In this document: piece by piece, positions 1-7,767 of the stretch
How positions within the stretch are numbered: the first letter of the stretch is position 1
How the letters are laid out: every line of letters starts with the position of its first letter
Origin: JARLFX01 sp036404255
GTDB lineage: Bacteria; Acidobacteriota; Terriglobia; Terriglobales; Acidobacteriaceae
NCBI GenBank assembly: GCA_036404255.1
Contig: DASWOP010000001.1
Span: 1 to 18,442 of the forward strand
DNA: 18,442 bases
Reading direction: 5' to 3'
Notes under the pieces: generated by a model
Seen by the model: the letters and a program-made list of their open reading frames with translations, nothing else
Databases searched by the model: none
Told to the model about the DNA's origin: nothing
Made by a program: the position numbers and the translations under genes

Positions 1-976
1 CGATCTGGAGAAGAAGGAGTCGGACAAGGAAGGCGTCTACTCGCTCGCTGGACATGAGGCGATGGAGCGGTCGATCATCCGCTACGCGACGCTGGATGAG
101 GTCAAGAAGAACCCGAACTTTGCGCATGAAGAAGGCGCAAGTGGCACGCTGATCAACAAGGTCGGCTACGGCATGCAGGGCGAGACGCCGGGCAAGGAAG
201 AGAGCTTCTTTCCGGGCGCATGGAAGTATGACAAGCCGGAGGCTTCGACCGGCGGCGCGACCATTCAGAACGCCTGGGGCATGGCGATCGACCTGAACTC
301 CTGCGTCGGCTGCAATGCCTGCATCGTGAGCTGCTATGCCGAGAACAATATCCCCGTGGTGGGCCGCGAGCAGGTGAAGGTTGGCCGCAACATGCAGTGG
401 ATCCGCATCGATACGTACTTCGAAGGCGACCTGCACGCACCTAAGGCGCATTTCCAGCCGATGACCTGCCAGCACTGCGAAAACGCGGGCTGCGAGCAGG
501 TCTGCCCGGTGGGCGCAACGGTACATACGCCGGAAGGCATCAACACCATGGTGTACAACCGTTGCGTGGGCACGCGGTACTGCTCTAACAACTGCCCATA
601 CAAAGTGCGCCGCTTCAACTTCCTGCTGTTCTCGGACTACGAGACAGAGAGCCTGAAGTTCATGCGCAATCCGGACGTTAGTGTGCGTTCGCGCGGTGTG
701 ATGGAGAAGTGCACCTACTGTGTGCAGCGTGTTGAGGCTGTAAAGATCGAGGCTGACAAGGAAAACCGCGCCATCCGCGACGGCGAAATCGTGACGGCGT
801 GCCAGCAGGCGTGCCCGACCGACGCCATCTCATTTGGCAACATCAACGATCCTAAGAGCGAAGTGGCAAAGCGCAAGGCGGCTGAGCGCGATTACCAGGT
901 GCTTGCCGATCTGAACTTCCGTCCGCGTACAACGTACACGGCCGGGGTGATCAACCCGAATCCGGAGCTGGCATAA
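1..976 (+). CDS. actB: Alternative Complex III iron-sulfur subunit ActB (C-terminal part, 5' truncated)
   Basis: The reading frame is already open at base 2, and the ATG at 62 is internal, so this is the C-terminal end of a longer protein. The 324 visible residues form a four-cluster ferredoxin domain like that of ActB, DmsB and PsrB. Four cysteine groups are visible: CVGCNACIVSC (near 300-335), CQHCENAGCEQVC (462-510), CVGTRYCSNNC (563-597), and CTYC with a later CQQAC (709-820). That gives 15 ligand cysteines, which fits three [4Fe-4S] clusters and one [3Fe-4S] cluster, the third group having Thr in place of one Cys. In the family ActB also carries a molybdopterin-oxidoreductase-like domain without cofactor, which would lie to the left of the window. 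The protein sits on the periplasmic side of ACIII and is thought to relay electrons from quinol. Its stop TAA overlaps the actC start by one base (TAATG). Confidence 0.93.
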   Translation, partial: DLEKKESDKEGVYSLAGHEAMERSIIRYATLDEVKKNPNFAHEEGASGTLINKVGYGMQGETPGKEESFFPGAWKYDKPEASTGGATIQNAWGMAIDLNSCVGCNACIVSCYAENNIPVVGREQVKVGRNMQWIRIDTYFEGDLHAPKAHFQPMTCQHCENAGCEQVCPVGATVHTPEGINTMVYNRCVGTRYCSNNCPYKVRRFNFLLFSDYETESLKFMRNPDVSVRSRGVMEKCTYCVQRVEAVKIEADKENRAIRDGEIVTACQQACPTDAISFGNINDPKSEVAKRKAAERDYQVLADLNFRPRTTYTAGVINPNPELA

Positions 977-2406
977 TGGCGACCAAACCCACTACTGTCG
1001 ACCCGATGATCGACCCGAAGACCGGCGAATATGCCGTTATCGCGCCTGGGCATAGCTTCCGCTCGGTAACGGAGAAGATCGCCGGTGTTGTGCTGACCGG
1101 CGACACCCATCTGGCGTGGTTCGGCGGAGTGCTGTTCGCCGCCGGCGTGGCGTCGCTGGTGCTGGTTGCTGTCACCTGGCTCTTTTTGAAGGGCATCGGC
1201 ATCTGGGGCGTCACGATGCCGGGCGCATGGGGCTTCGCGATTATCAACTTTGTGTGGTGGATCGGTATCGGCCACGCCGGGACATTGATCTCAGCCATCC
1301 TTCTGCTCTTCAAACAGACGTGGCGTAACTCCATCAACCGTTTCGCGGAAGCGATGACGATCTTTGCCGTCGTCTGCGCTGGTATGTTCCCGCTGCTGCA
1401 CGTCGGCCGTCCGTGGCTGGGCTACTGGCTCTTCCCGTATCCCAATACGATGAACATATGGCCGCAGTTCCGGTCGCCGCTGGCGTGGGACGTGTTCGCC
1501 GTTTCAACGTATGCGTCGATCTCGGTGGTCTTCTGGTACATCGGCATGATTCCGGACTTCGGTACGCTGCGCGATCGCGCCGAGCTGCCGTTCGCCAAGT
1601 GGTTCTACGGAATCCTCTCGCTGGGCTGGCGCGGATCGACCCGCCACTGGATGCGCTATGAGACGGCATCGCTGCTGTTGGCCGGGCTCTCCACGCCGCT
1701 GGTGCTCTCCGTACACACCGTCATCAGCTTCGACTTCGCCGTGGCTGCGCTGGCAGGTTGGCATACCACGATCTTCCCGCCCTACTTCGTCGCGGGCGCA
1801 ATTTACTCCGGCTTTGCGATGGTGCTCACGCTGGCCATTCCGATCCGCAAGTTCTACCACATGGAAGATCTGGTCACGGACCGGCATCTCGACAATATGG
1901 CGAAGGTCATGCTCGGCACCGGCCTGATTGTGGCTTACGGCTACGGCATGGAAGTCTTCATGGCGTGGTACTCGGCCAGCCATTGGGAGTTCTTCATGAT
2001 GTGGAACCGCATGTTCGGCCCCATGGGCTGGGCGTACTGGATCCTGATCCTAACGAACATCACCATCCCGCTTACGACGCTGTGGTCGCGCAAGCTGCGA
2101 GTGAATGTGACGTACCTGTTCATTCTGTCCATCATCGTGAACATCGGCATGTGGTTTGAGCGTTTCGTCATTGTTGTGACCTCACTCTACCGCGATTACC
2201 TGCCGTCCAGTTGGGGCACCTATCGCGCCACGCGCTGGGATTACATGCTCTTTATCGGAACATGGGGGCTGTTCGCCACGCTGTTCCTTCTATTCGTCCG
2301 CTTCCTGCCTATGATCCCGATGTCGGAGATCCGCATGATGCTGCCGCAGGCGAAGGTTGAGTCTGGCGGCCCGGACGCCAAGACCGTAGTTGAGGAGACC
2401 GTCTAA
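976..2406 (+). CDS. actC: Alternative Complex III quinol-binding membrane subunit ActC (NrfD/PsrC family)
   Basis: This is a 476-aa polytopic membrane protein of the NrfD/PsrC family with about ten hydrophobic helices. A hydrophilic N-terminus of about 45 residues precedes the first helix. ActC hallmarks are visible: WWIGIGHAGTLISAILLLF near residues 94-112, followed by WRNSINRFAEAMT, then HVGRPWLGYWLFPYPN and a FRSPLAWDVFA stretch. In the family this subunit docks on ActB and forms a quinol-oxidation site near the periplasmic face; His and Asp residues in the helices have been proposed as part of a proton path. The start is fixed by the one-base overlap with the actB stop at 974-978, which suggests translational coupling. 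The stop again forms TAATG with the next gene. Length and order (B-C-D-E-F) match the known ACIII operon, so the call is firm. Confidence 0.95.
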   Translation: MATKPTTVDPMIDPKTGEYAVIAPGHSFRSVTEKIAGVVLTGDTHLAWFGGVLFAAGVASLVLVAVTWLFLKGIGIWGVTMPGAWGFAIINFVWWIGIGHAGTLISAILLLFKQTWRNSINRFAEAMTIFAVVCAGMFPLLHVGRPWLGYWLFPYPNTMNIWPQFRSPLAWDVFAVSTYASISVVFWYIGMIPDFGTLRDRAELPFAKWFYGILSLGWRGSTRHWMRYETASLLLAGLSTPLVLSVHTVISFDFAVAALAGWHTTIFPPYFVAGAIYSGFAMVLTLAIPIRKFYHMEDLVTDRHLDNMAKVMLGTGLIVAYGYGMEVFMAWYSASHWEFFMMWNRMFGPMGWAYWILILTNITIPLTTLWSRKLRVNVTYLFILSIIVNIGMWFERFVIVVTSLYRDYLPSSWGTYRATRWDYMLFIGTWGLFATLFLLFVRFLPMIPMSEIRMMLPQAKVESGGPDAKTVVEETV

Positions 2407-2948
2407 TGCCTGTCCGCGAAGGAATATACGGCTTGCTGGCGGAGTTTGACACGCCCTCCGCGCTGGTCCACGCGACCGAAAAGGCGCGCGAGGCGGGCTA
2501 CCGCCGCATGGATTGCTACACGCCGTATCCGGTGGAAGAGTGCGCAACCGCGCTGGACTTTCACAAGAACCGCGTGCCGCTGATGTGCCTGCTGGGCGGC
2601 ATCTTCGGGCTGCTTACGGCTTTTCTGATGGAGACGTGGATCTCGGTGTGGTCGTATCCGCTGAACATTGCGGGCCGCCCGCTCTTCTCCTGGCCGGCGT
2701 TCATCATCCCGGCGTATGAGTGGACGATTCTGTTCGCGGGCTTCTCTGCCGCGCTCGGCATGATCGCGCTGAACGGCTTGCCGCAGCTCTATCATCCGGT
2801 CTTCAACGCGCCCAACTTTCGCGATGGCGCAACGACGGACAAATTTTTTCTCTGCCTCGAAGCCGACGATCCTCGCTTCTCGCTGGACGGCACGCGCAGC
2901 TTCCTGGAGCAGCAAAAGCCAGTCTCAGTGGTGGAGGTAAACCACTAA
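2406..2948 (+). CDS. actD: Alternative Complex III subunit ActD (DUF3341)
   Basis: This 180-aa protein has the DUF3341 layout. A soluble N-terminal domain (GIYGLLAEFDTPSALVHA, then YTPYPVEE near residue 40) is followed by two membrane helices near residues 60-80 and 95-120. A short soluble tail carries the family sequence DKFFLCLEADDPRF. In ACIII structures ActD is a peripheral/membrane accessory subunit without cofactors that packs against ActC and ActF; its precise role is not settled. The ATG overlaps the actC stop by one base (2404-2408). The stop TAA at 2946-2948 also overlaps an ATG at 2948, but the next gene may really start 42 bases later. Confidence 0.93.
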   Translation: MPVREGIYGLLAEFDTPSALVHATEKAREAGYRRMDCYTPYPVEECATALDFHKNRVPLMCLLGGIFGLLTAFLMETWISVWSYPLNIAGRPLFSWPAFIIPAYEWTILFAGFSAALGMIALNGLPQLYHPVFNAPNFRDGATTDKFFLCLEADDPRFSLDGTRSFLEQQKPVSVVEVNH

Positions 2949-2949
2949 T

Positions 2950-2988
2950 GCGGGGAACAGGAATCAGGCAACAGGGAACAGGAAACGG
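2950..2988 (+). repeat. Direct repeat in the actD-actE junction
   Basis: The 11-mer GGGAACAGGAA occurs at 2953-2963 and again, without mismatch, at 2974-2984, with a 21-base period. A related CAGG core lies between the copies at 2965-2968. The element sits exactly between the actD stop/ATG overlap and the ATG at 2990. Its second copy supplies the AGGA ribosome-binding core at 2980-2983. It is in frame with actE, so the ATG at 2948 would translate it as a 14-residue Gly/Gln/Arg-rich leader. I see no other copy in this window by eye. Confidence 0.7.
2980..2983 (+). promoter_or_regulatory. Ribosome-binding core for actE start at 2990
   Basis: AGGA lies six bases before the ATG at 2990. It favours that start over the overlapping ATG at 2948, although the AACC upstream of 2948 offers no Shine-Dalgarno and coupling could replace it. 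The site lies inside the second copy of the direct repeat. Confidence 0.5.
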
Positions 2989-2989
2989 C

Positions 2990-3727
2990 ATGACGAAGCT
3001 GAATCAATTCGCGCTGCTCGCTGCAACGGCTGCTCTGGCGTTTACCGCTGGCTGCCGGCAAGACATGCAGGACCAGCCGAAGTTCTTTCCGCAGCGCGGC
3101 ACTAGTTTTTATTCCGATGGCCGTAGCGCGCGGCCGCAGGTTGAGGGTACGGTGGCTCGCGGACAACTGCATGAAGACACGTACTTCTATACCGGCATGG
3201 TGAATGGCAAAGAGGGCGATGTGATGCCCTTTCCGGTGACGATGGAGGTTTTGCAGCGCGGACAGGAGCGTTACAACACCTATTGCAGCGCGTGCCACTC
3301 GCGTGTAGGCAACGGTGCGGGGATGATTGTGGAGCGTGGATACAAGCCCGCGGGAAACTTTCATCAGGGCCGCCTGCTCGCTGCCCCGGTTGGCCACTTC
3401 TTTTACGTGATGAGCAATGGTTATGGAGCGATGCCGGATTATGCGTCGCAGCTTACGCCGGCGGACCGGTGGGCGGTGGTGGCTTACATTCGCGCACTGC
3501 AGCTTAGCCAGAATGGGACGCAGGCCGATGTTGCGCCGGGCAAGCACGTGCAGCAGCTTTCGGATATTGCAACGCACAATGGCCTGTCGAGCAGCTTTGC
3601 CGATGAGTGGACACTGCCTGCGACCGCCGTTTACGGCACGCCGAATGGAACGGATAATGCGATTCTTCCAGCAGTAAATCCCGGAGCAAAAAATGCACCT
3701 GTTCCGGCGGCACCGGCAACGAAGTAG
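2990..3727 (+). CDS. actE: Alternative Complex III monoheme lipoprotein cytochrome c ActE
   Basis: From the ATG at 2990 this encodes 245 aa. It begins with a lipoprotein-type signal: basic MTK, a hydrophobic core, and FTAGC with Cys22 as the lipidation residue. One c-type heme motif, CSACH, places Cys99, Cys102 and His103; Met148 in GAMPDYA is the likely distal ligand. In the family ActE is the monoheme subunit that takes electrons from the ActB/ActA side and hands them to the oxidase, so it is probably anchored at the periplasmic face. An in-frame ATG at 2948 would add 14 residues encoded by the direct repeat, and the frame is open still further back to 2720 inside actD. I prefer 2990 because it gives a compact signal peptide and has an AGGA site. 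The tail is rich in Ala, Pro and Asn. Confidence 0.88.
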   Translation: MTKLNQFALLAATAALAFTAGCRQDMQDQPKFFPQRGTSFYSDGRSARPQVEGTVARGQLHEDTYFYTGMVNGKEGDVMPFPVTMEVLQRGQERYNTYCSACHSRVGNGAGMIVERGYKPAGNFHQGRLLAAPVGHFFYVMSNGYGAMPDYASQLTPADRWAVVAYIRALQLSQNGTQADVAPGKHVQQLSDIATHNGLSSSFADEWTLPATAVYGTPNGTDNAILPAVNPGAKNAPVPAAPATK

Positions 3728-3778
3728 AGTTTGGGTAACACAACAGTTTTGCTGAAGGAATAAAGGCCAGACAAACGC

Positions 3779-5110
3779 ATGGCAAACGGACACGAACACG
3801 AACTTCACGGCAGCCACCACCATGGCCCCAGGCCGATGCCGGCCACGCTCGCCGCGCCTGAGATCGTCTCAGCGTGGCGCAACCGTGCGCTGATCGTTGC
3901 AGCCATCACCGGCATTGGGTCTCTGCTCGCCTTCGGCTTTACGCCCATGGGCCGCAACCATCTGCTGCGTGCTTACCTGATGGGCTACATGACCTGCTTC
4001 GGCTTTGCCGGTGGTGGGCTGGCGCTGCTGATGCTGCAGCATGTCTCCGGTGGCAAATGGGGCCTGTTGCTGCGGCGTCCGCTGGAAGCGATGAGCCGTA
4101 CGCTGCCGCTGGTCGCGCTGCTATTTGTGCCTATCGTACTGTTCTGGAAGCATCTGTATCTGTGGGCGGCATTCCCCACGCAGGAAGCGGTAGCGGATGC
4201 ACTGTCGAAGCATCTGGTTACGCTGGAGCAGGCAATGGTGCTGAATGCCAAGCGTGCCATGCTGAGCCCGCTGCACGTAGGCGTTATTACGATTGTGATC
4301 TTTGTGGTGCTGATCGCATTTATGTACCTGCTAAACAAGTGGTCGCTGCAGCGCGATGCCGATCCCGAAGCTGGGACGCAGGCGAGCTACGATCGCTGGC
4401 GCACAAAGTTTGAGAACCTCTCCGCTCCTGGCATTCTGATCTACGTCATTATGCTCACTGCGGGCGCGATCTGCTGGATCAAATCGCTGGATGTTACCTG
4501 GTACTCGTCGATCTGGGGCCTGCAATTCCTGGTGGCGCAAGGATATGGCGTGCTGGCGCTGGGCCTGCTCACGGTCATCAAGCTCTCCAAGTTTGAGCCG
4601 ATGAAGACTTTTCTGCGCACGACCGAGCAGCACGACCTGGGCAAGCTCACCTTCGCCTTCGTCATGCTGAACATCTATCTCACGTTTGCGGAGTTCCTCA
4701 TCATCTGGTCGGGTAATGTGCCCGATGAAATTCCGTGGTACCTGAACCGCATCCACGGCGGCTGGTGGTATATCTGCTCACTGGACTTCATCTGCCACTG
4801 GCTGATTCCCTTCTGCCTGCTGCTCTCTCGCGACCTGAAGCGCAACAAGACCAAGATGGTGTGGCTGGCGAGCTTCATGATCTTTGCGCGCTGTGTGGAT
4901 ATGTTCTGGCTGATCGAGCCGAACTTCCCGGACGCAGCCGGCAACCTGCACATCGTGGGCAACGTCAGCATTCTCGCTTACATTACCGTGCCGCTCTGCG
5001 TACTGTCAGTGTGGGCCGCTTACTACCTCACCCAGCTCAAGGCGCGTCCGCTGATTGCCACCAACGATCCGCACGTGGAAGAGATTCTGGAGCCTGAACA
5101 TGCACACTAA
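3779..5110 (+). CDS. actF: Alternative Complex III membrane subunit ActF
   Basis: This is a 443-aa integral membrane protein with about ten helices, matching ActF (the quinol:cytochrome c oxidoreductase second membrane subunit, distantly related to ActC). Family-like stretches include PHRGY-type helix ends around RNHLLRAYLMGYM (about residue 60), FAFVMLNIYLTFAEFLIIWSGN and IPWYLNRIHGGWWYI near residues 290-330. The N-terminus is His-rich (MANGHEHELHGSHHHG) and the C-terminus ends EPEHAH, both predicted to be soluble. A 51-base gap separates it from actE, the largest in the operon; AAGGAATAAAGG at 3755-3766 is a ribosome-binding candidate somewhat far from the ATG. Its last 11 bases overlap the next gene. 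In ACIII structures ActF pairs with ActC and is discussed as a proton route. Confidence 0.93.
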   Translation: MANGHEHELHGSHHHGPRPMPATLAAPEIVSAWRNRALIVAAITGIGSLLAFGFTPMGRNHLLRAYLMGYMTCFGFAGGGLALLMLQHVSGGKWGLLLRRPLEAMSRTLPLVALLFVPIVLFWKHLYLWAAFPTQEAVADALSKHLVTLEQAMVLNAKRAMLSPLHVGVITIVIFVVLIAFMYLLNKWSLQRDADPEAGTQASYDRWRTKFENLSAPGILIYVIMLTAGAICWIKSLDVTWYSSIWGLQFLVAQGYGVLALGLLTVIKLSKFEPMKTFLRTTEQHDLGKLTFAFVMLNIYLTFAEFLIIWSGNVPDEIPWYLNRIHGGWWYICSLDFICHWLIPFCLLLSRDLKRNKTKMVWLASFMIFARCVDMFWLIEPNFPDAAGNLHIVGNVSILAYITVPLCVLSVWAAYYLTQLKARPLIATNDPHVEEILEPEHAH

Positions 5111-5714
5111 CGATCACGAGCCAAAACAGGTTGTGGACCCGGAGAATCCGGGCTACGAAACGACCGACATTAACGTCGGCGGCATCATCGTGTTTCTTGC
5201 GGGACTCTCGGGTTTCGTACTCATCTTCTTCGTCTTCTGTTTCGGCATGGGCAAGGTCATCAACCGCGCGTTGCAGAAGCAGGACGGGCCCACGGACCGC
5301 TGGCATCAGCAGGCGCAGGCGGGCAAGCTGGAGAATCTGGCCAGCAATCCGAAGCTTGAGCAGCAGCAACTGCAGTCGCTCACCACGCAGTTTCCGCAGC
5401 CACGGCTGCAGTCAGACGATGGCAACCAGGACGTAGCCGATCTGCATACGCGCGAAGATCTGCTGCTGGATCACTACAGCTACGTCAATGGCGGTAAGCC
5501 CGGTGCGATTCGTATTCCCATCGATCGCGCGATGGAGCTGATCGCACAGCGCGGTCTGCCAACGGCTCCGCAGGTTGCGCCAGCAGCAGCGTTGACGGGA
5601 GCGAAGGCACCCATCGTTGAGCCTCCATTGACCAATGGTTTTGCACGCACAGGGTTTGAGCTGGATGAGATTCAGAGCCGCGAAGAGAAGATGCAGTACG
5701 AGCCAAAGCCGTAA
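5100..5714 (+). CDS. Uncharacterised ACIII/oxidase-linked single-helix protein (204 aa)
   Basis: I do not assign a proven function. From the ATG at 5100 the protein has a His/Asp-containing N-terminus (MHTNDHEPK), one strong membrane helix near residues 25-50, and a long charged, Gln-rich soluble domain. A distinctive motif, IPIDRAMELIAQRGLP, lies at residues 139-154, after PQPRLQSDD and REDLLLDHYSYVNG. I recall similar RIPIDRAMELxAxRGLP proteins beside sco and cox genes in other bacteria, but this was not checked. The frame stays open back to 5055; the ATG at 5100 is preferred because it starts the recognisable N-terminus and gives an 11-base overlap with actF. With helix first, the bulk probably lies on the periplasmic side. 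Its position between ACIII and SCO suggests an accessory subunit (an ActG/ActH-like role) or a copper/heme assembly factor. Confidence 0.75.
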   Translation: MHTNDHEPKQVVDPENPGYETTDINVGGIIVFLAGLSGFVLIFFVFCFGMGKVINRALQKQDGPTDRWHQQAQAGKLENLASNPKLEQQQLQSLTTQFPQPRLQSDDGNQDVADLHTREDLLLDHYSYVNGGKPGAIRIPIDRAMELIAQRGLPTAPQVAPAAALTGAKAPIVEPPLTNGFARTGFELDEIQSREEKMQYEPKP

Positions 5715-5736
5715 GAAATAGAGAGTAGGAAACGAG

Positions 5737-6714
5737 ATGCGCAGCACAGGCACAATGCGAGATCAGGGCACGGCGAAGAAGATGCGCCGCGTCGCTGGCG
5801 GGCTCTTGCTCGCGGGCGCCCTGTCCACCGTCTTCGCGCTGCCAGCATGCGCCCAGGTTAGCAGCTATGGCGACAAATCTATGGGCGACCAGCACGGCGA
5901 CGAACTGCCGCAGGTGCTCAAGAAGGTCCAGGTTACGCAACATCTGAACCAACAGCTTCCGCTGGACGCGGCCTTCGTGGACGATACGGGCAAAGCAGTG
6001 AAGCTGGGTGACTACTTTGGCGCGAAGAAGCCGGTGCTGTTCTCCATGGTCTACTTCAACTGCCCCATGCTCTGCTCGGAAGAGTTGGATGGCGTGGCCG
6101 GTGCGCTGGAGATGGTGCGCCTGGTGCCGGGCAAAGATTTTGATGTTGTGGTGATAAGCATTGATCCGAGTGAGACGCCCGCGCTTGCTGCATCGAAGAA
6201 GGCGTACTACGTGAAGCGCTATGGGCATCCGGAGACGGCTGCGGGCTGGCACTTCCTGACGGGACAGCGTCCTGCGATTGATGCAGTGGCAGACGCCGTG
6301 GGTTTTGGTTACGTTCGCGTTCCGGGACCGGACGGCAAGCTCTCGCAGTTTGCGCATGCCAGTTCCATTGAACTGGTTACGCCGCAGGGCCGCGTGGCGC
6401 AGTATTACCTTGGCGTGGAGTATTCGCCAAAAGATATTCTGCTCGGCTTGATCGAAGCCTCGGGCAACAAGATAGGATCGCCGGTAGCGAACATTCTCAC
6501 GTACTGCTACCACTACGATCCGCAGACGAATAAGCACTCGCTGATCGTGGCGCGCGTGGTGCAATTGGGCGGTATGGTTACCGTCGCCACGCTTGGCAGC
6601 TTCATGTTTGTGATGTTCCGTCGCGACATGCGACTCGGCCGCGATCATTCAGCGCATCTTTCAAATTCAGAACGTCCTGGCCATACCGGCGGTGACGAAA
6701 AGCGGAACGGATAA
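5737..6714 (+). CDS. sco: SCO1/SenC/PrrC-family copper chaperone for CuA assembly
   Basis: This 325-aa protein has an N-terminal signal or anchor helix (hydrophobic run near residues 20-35 ending PACAQ), a thioredoxin-fold SCO domain, and a second hydrophobic helix near residues 272-292 followed by a basic tail. The copper/redox motif is C109-P-M-L-C113 in YFNCPMLCSEEL, and His207 in FAHASS is the expected third copper ligand. SCO proteins deliver copper to, or reduce, the CuA site of oxidase subunit II, which is encoded just downstream. The ATG at 5737 has AGGA at 5727-5730; ATGs at 5755 and 5782 are alternatives, and the last gives a neater MRRVAGG signal start. The C-terminal helix is longer than in classical Sco1 and appears typical of SCOs in ACIII clusters (from memory). 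A nine-base gap precedes coxB. Confidence 0.9.
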   Translation: MRSTGTMRDQGTAKKMRRVAGGLLLAGALSTVFALPACAQVSSYGDKSMGDQHGDELPQVLKKVQVTQHLNQQLPLDAAFVDDTGKAVKLGDYFGAKKPVLFSMVYFNCPMLCSEELDGVAGALEMVRLVPGKDFDVVVISIDPSETPALAASKKAYYVKRYGHPETAAGWHFLTGQRPAIDAVADAVGFGYVRVPGPDGKLSQFAHASSIELVTPQGRVAQYYLGVEYSPKDILLGLIEASGNKIGSPVANILTYCYHYDPQTNKHSLIVARVVQLGGMVTVATLGSFMFVMFRRDMRLGRDHSAHLSNSERPGHTGGDEKRNG

Positions 6715-6723
6715 AGGGTAACG

Positions 6724-7767
6724 ATGGGAATCAGTCCAGTTCTATGGCAGTTTCTAATTAAATGGCTCCACTCCTCGGCGCTCTTCCCGGCGGAGGCGTC
6801 GACCATTGCGCCGTACGCGGACGCACTGTATTTCTTTCTCCTGCTGATGACGCTGGTCGGCACGGTGATTGTGGCCATCCTTCTGGTCACCTTCTCGCTG
6901 CGTTACCGCGCGGAGAAGAATCCCGTCGCCACGCAGATTGAAGGCTCTACGCTGCTCGAAGCGACGTGGACCATCATCCCGCTCGCTATCTTTCTGGTTT
7001 GCTTTGTGTGGGGCGCGTTGCTGTACTTCCGCATCTACAGCCCGCCCGCCAACTCGATGAATATCTACGTGGTGGGTAAGCAGTGGATGTGGAAAGCAGA
7101 GCATCCCGGTGGGCAGCACGAGATTAATGCACTGCACGTTCCCATGGGCAAGCCGGTGCAACTCACCATGATCTCGCAGGATGTATTTCACAGTTTTTCC
7201 GTTCCAGATTTCCGAGTGAAGCGTGAGGTAATTCCGGGCCGCTACACGACGGTCTGGTTCAACGCGACCACGCCCGGCACGTACCATATCTTCTGCACTC
7301 AATACTGCGGCACGCTGCACTCCGGTATGATCGGCGAAGTCACAGTGATGACTCCTTCCGATTATGAGAAGTGGACGCAGGAATCTACCAGCGGTATGTC
7401 GCTGGCGCAGAATGGCGAGCGCATCTTTGCCAGCATGGGATGCAACGCCTGCCACAACGGCACCGCAGCAGCACGTGGGCCAAATCTCGCGGGCGTCTAC
7501 GGCTCAAAAATGCAATTGACCGACGGCCGTCAGGTTCTGGTGGACGACGCGTATCTGCGTGATGCCATCCTGAATCCGTCGCAGCATGTTACCGCCGGTT
7601 ATGCGCCGATCATGCCTACGTATCAGGGGCAGATCAGCGAAGAAGGCCTGATCGACCTGATCGAGTACCTGAAGAACCTTAACTCAAACTACCGTGTGCA
7701 GCAGACGCTGAACACATCGCAATCGAATGCAACGGCACCTGAAACGGCGCCGGGGGTGAAGCCATGA
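6724..7767 (+). CDS. coxB: Cytochrome c oxidase subunit II with fused cytochrome c domain (caa3 type)
   Basis: This 347-aa protein has three parts. Two N-terminal membrane helices lie near residues 33-55 and 80-102. A cupredoxin domain carries the CuA site: His156, Cys191, Cys195, His199 and Met202 (CTQYCGTLHSGM). The usual Glu that binds copper through its backbone is Gln193 here. A C-terminal class I cytochrome c domain carries C240-N-A-C243-H244, with Met297 in APIMPTY as the likely distal ligand. The fused heme c makes this a caa3-type oxidase, able to take electrons directly from ActE. AAGGGTAA just upstream of the ATG is a good ribosome-binding site. The stop overlaps the coxA start by four bases (ATGA at 7764-7767). 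Confidence 0.96.
   Translation: MGISPVLWQFLIKWLHSSALFPAEASTIAPYADALYFFLLLMTLVGTVIVAILLVTFSLRYRAEKNPVATQIEGSTLLEATWTIIPLAIFLVCFVWGALLYFRIYSPPANSMNIYVVGKQWMWKAEHPGGQHEINALHVPMGKPVQLTMISQDVFHSFSVPDFRVKREVIPGRYTTVWFNATTPGTYHIFCTQYCGTLHSGMIGEVTVMTPSDYEKWTQESTSGMSLAQNGERIFASMGCNACHNGTAAARGPNLAGVYGSKMQLTDGRQVLVDDAYLRDAILNPSQHVTAGYAPIMPTYQGQISEEGLIDLIEYLKNLNSNYRVQQTLNTSQSNATAPETAPGVKP

Noticed and set aside
2720..2947. In-frame upstream extension of actE inside actD
   Set aside because: It would overlap a conserved gene by over 220 bases and hide the lipoprotein signal; it is an open frame only.
2945..3823. 292-aa open frame on the minus strand opposite actE
   Set aside because: It is antisense to a cytochrome with a lipobox and CSACH motif, and its translation shows no known fold.
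5485..6648. 387-aa open frame on the minus strand opposite sco
   Set aside because: It lies fully antisense to a gene with clear SCO motifs and has no recognisable domain; high GC gives long antisense frames here.
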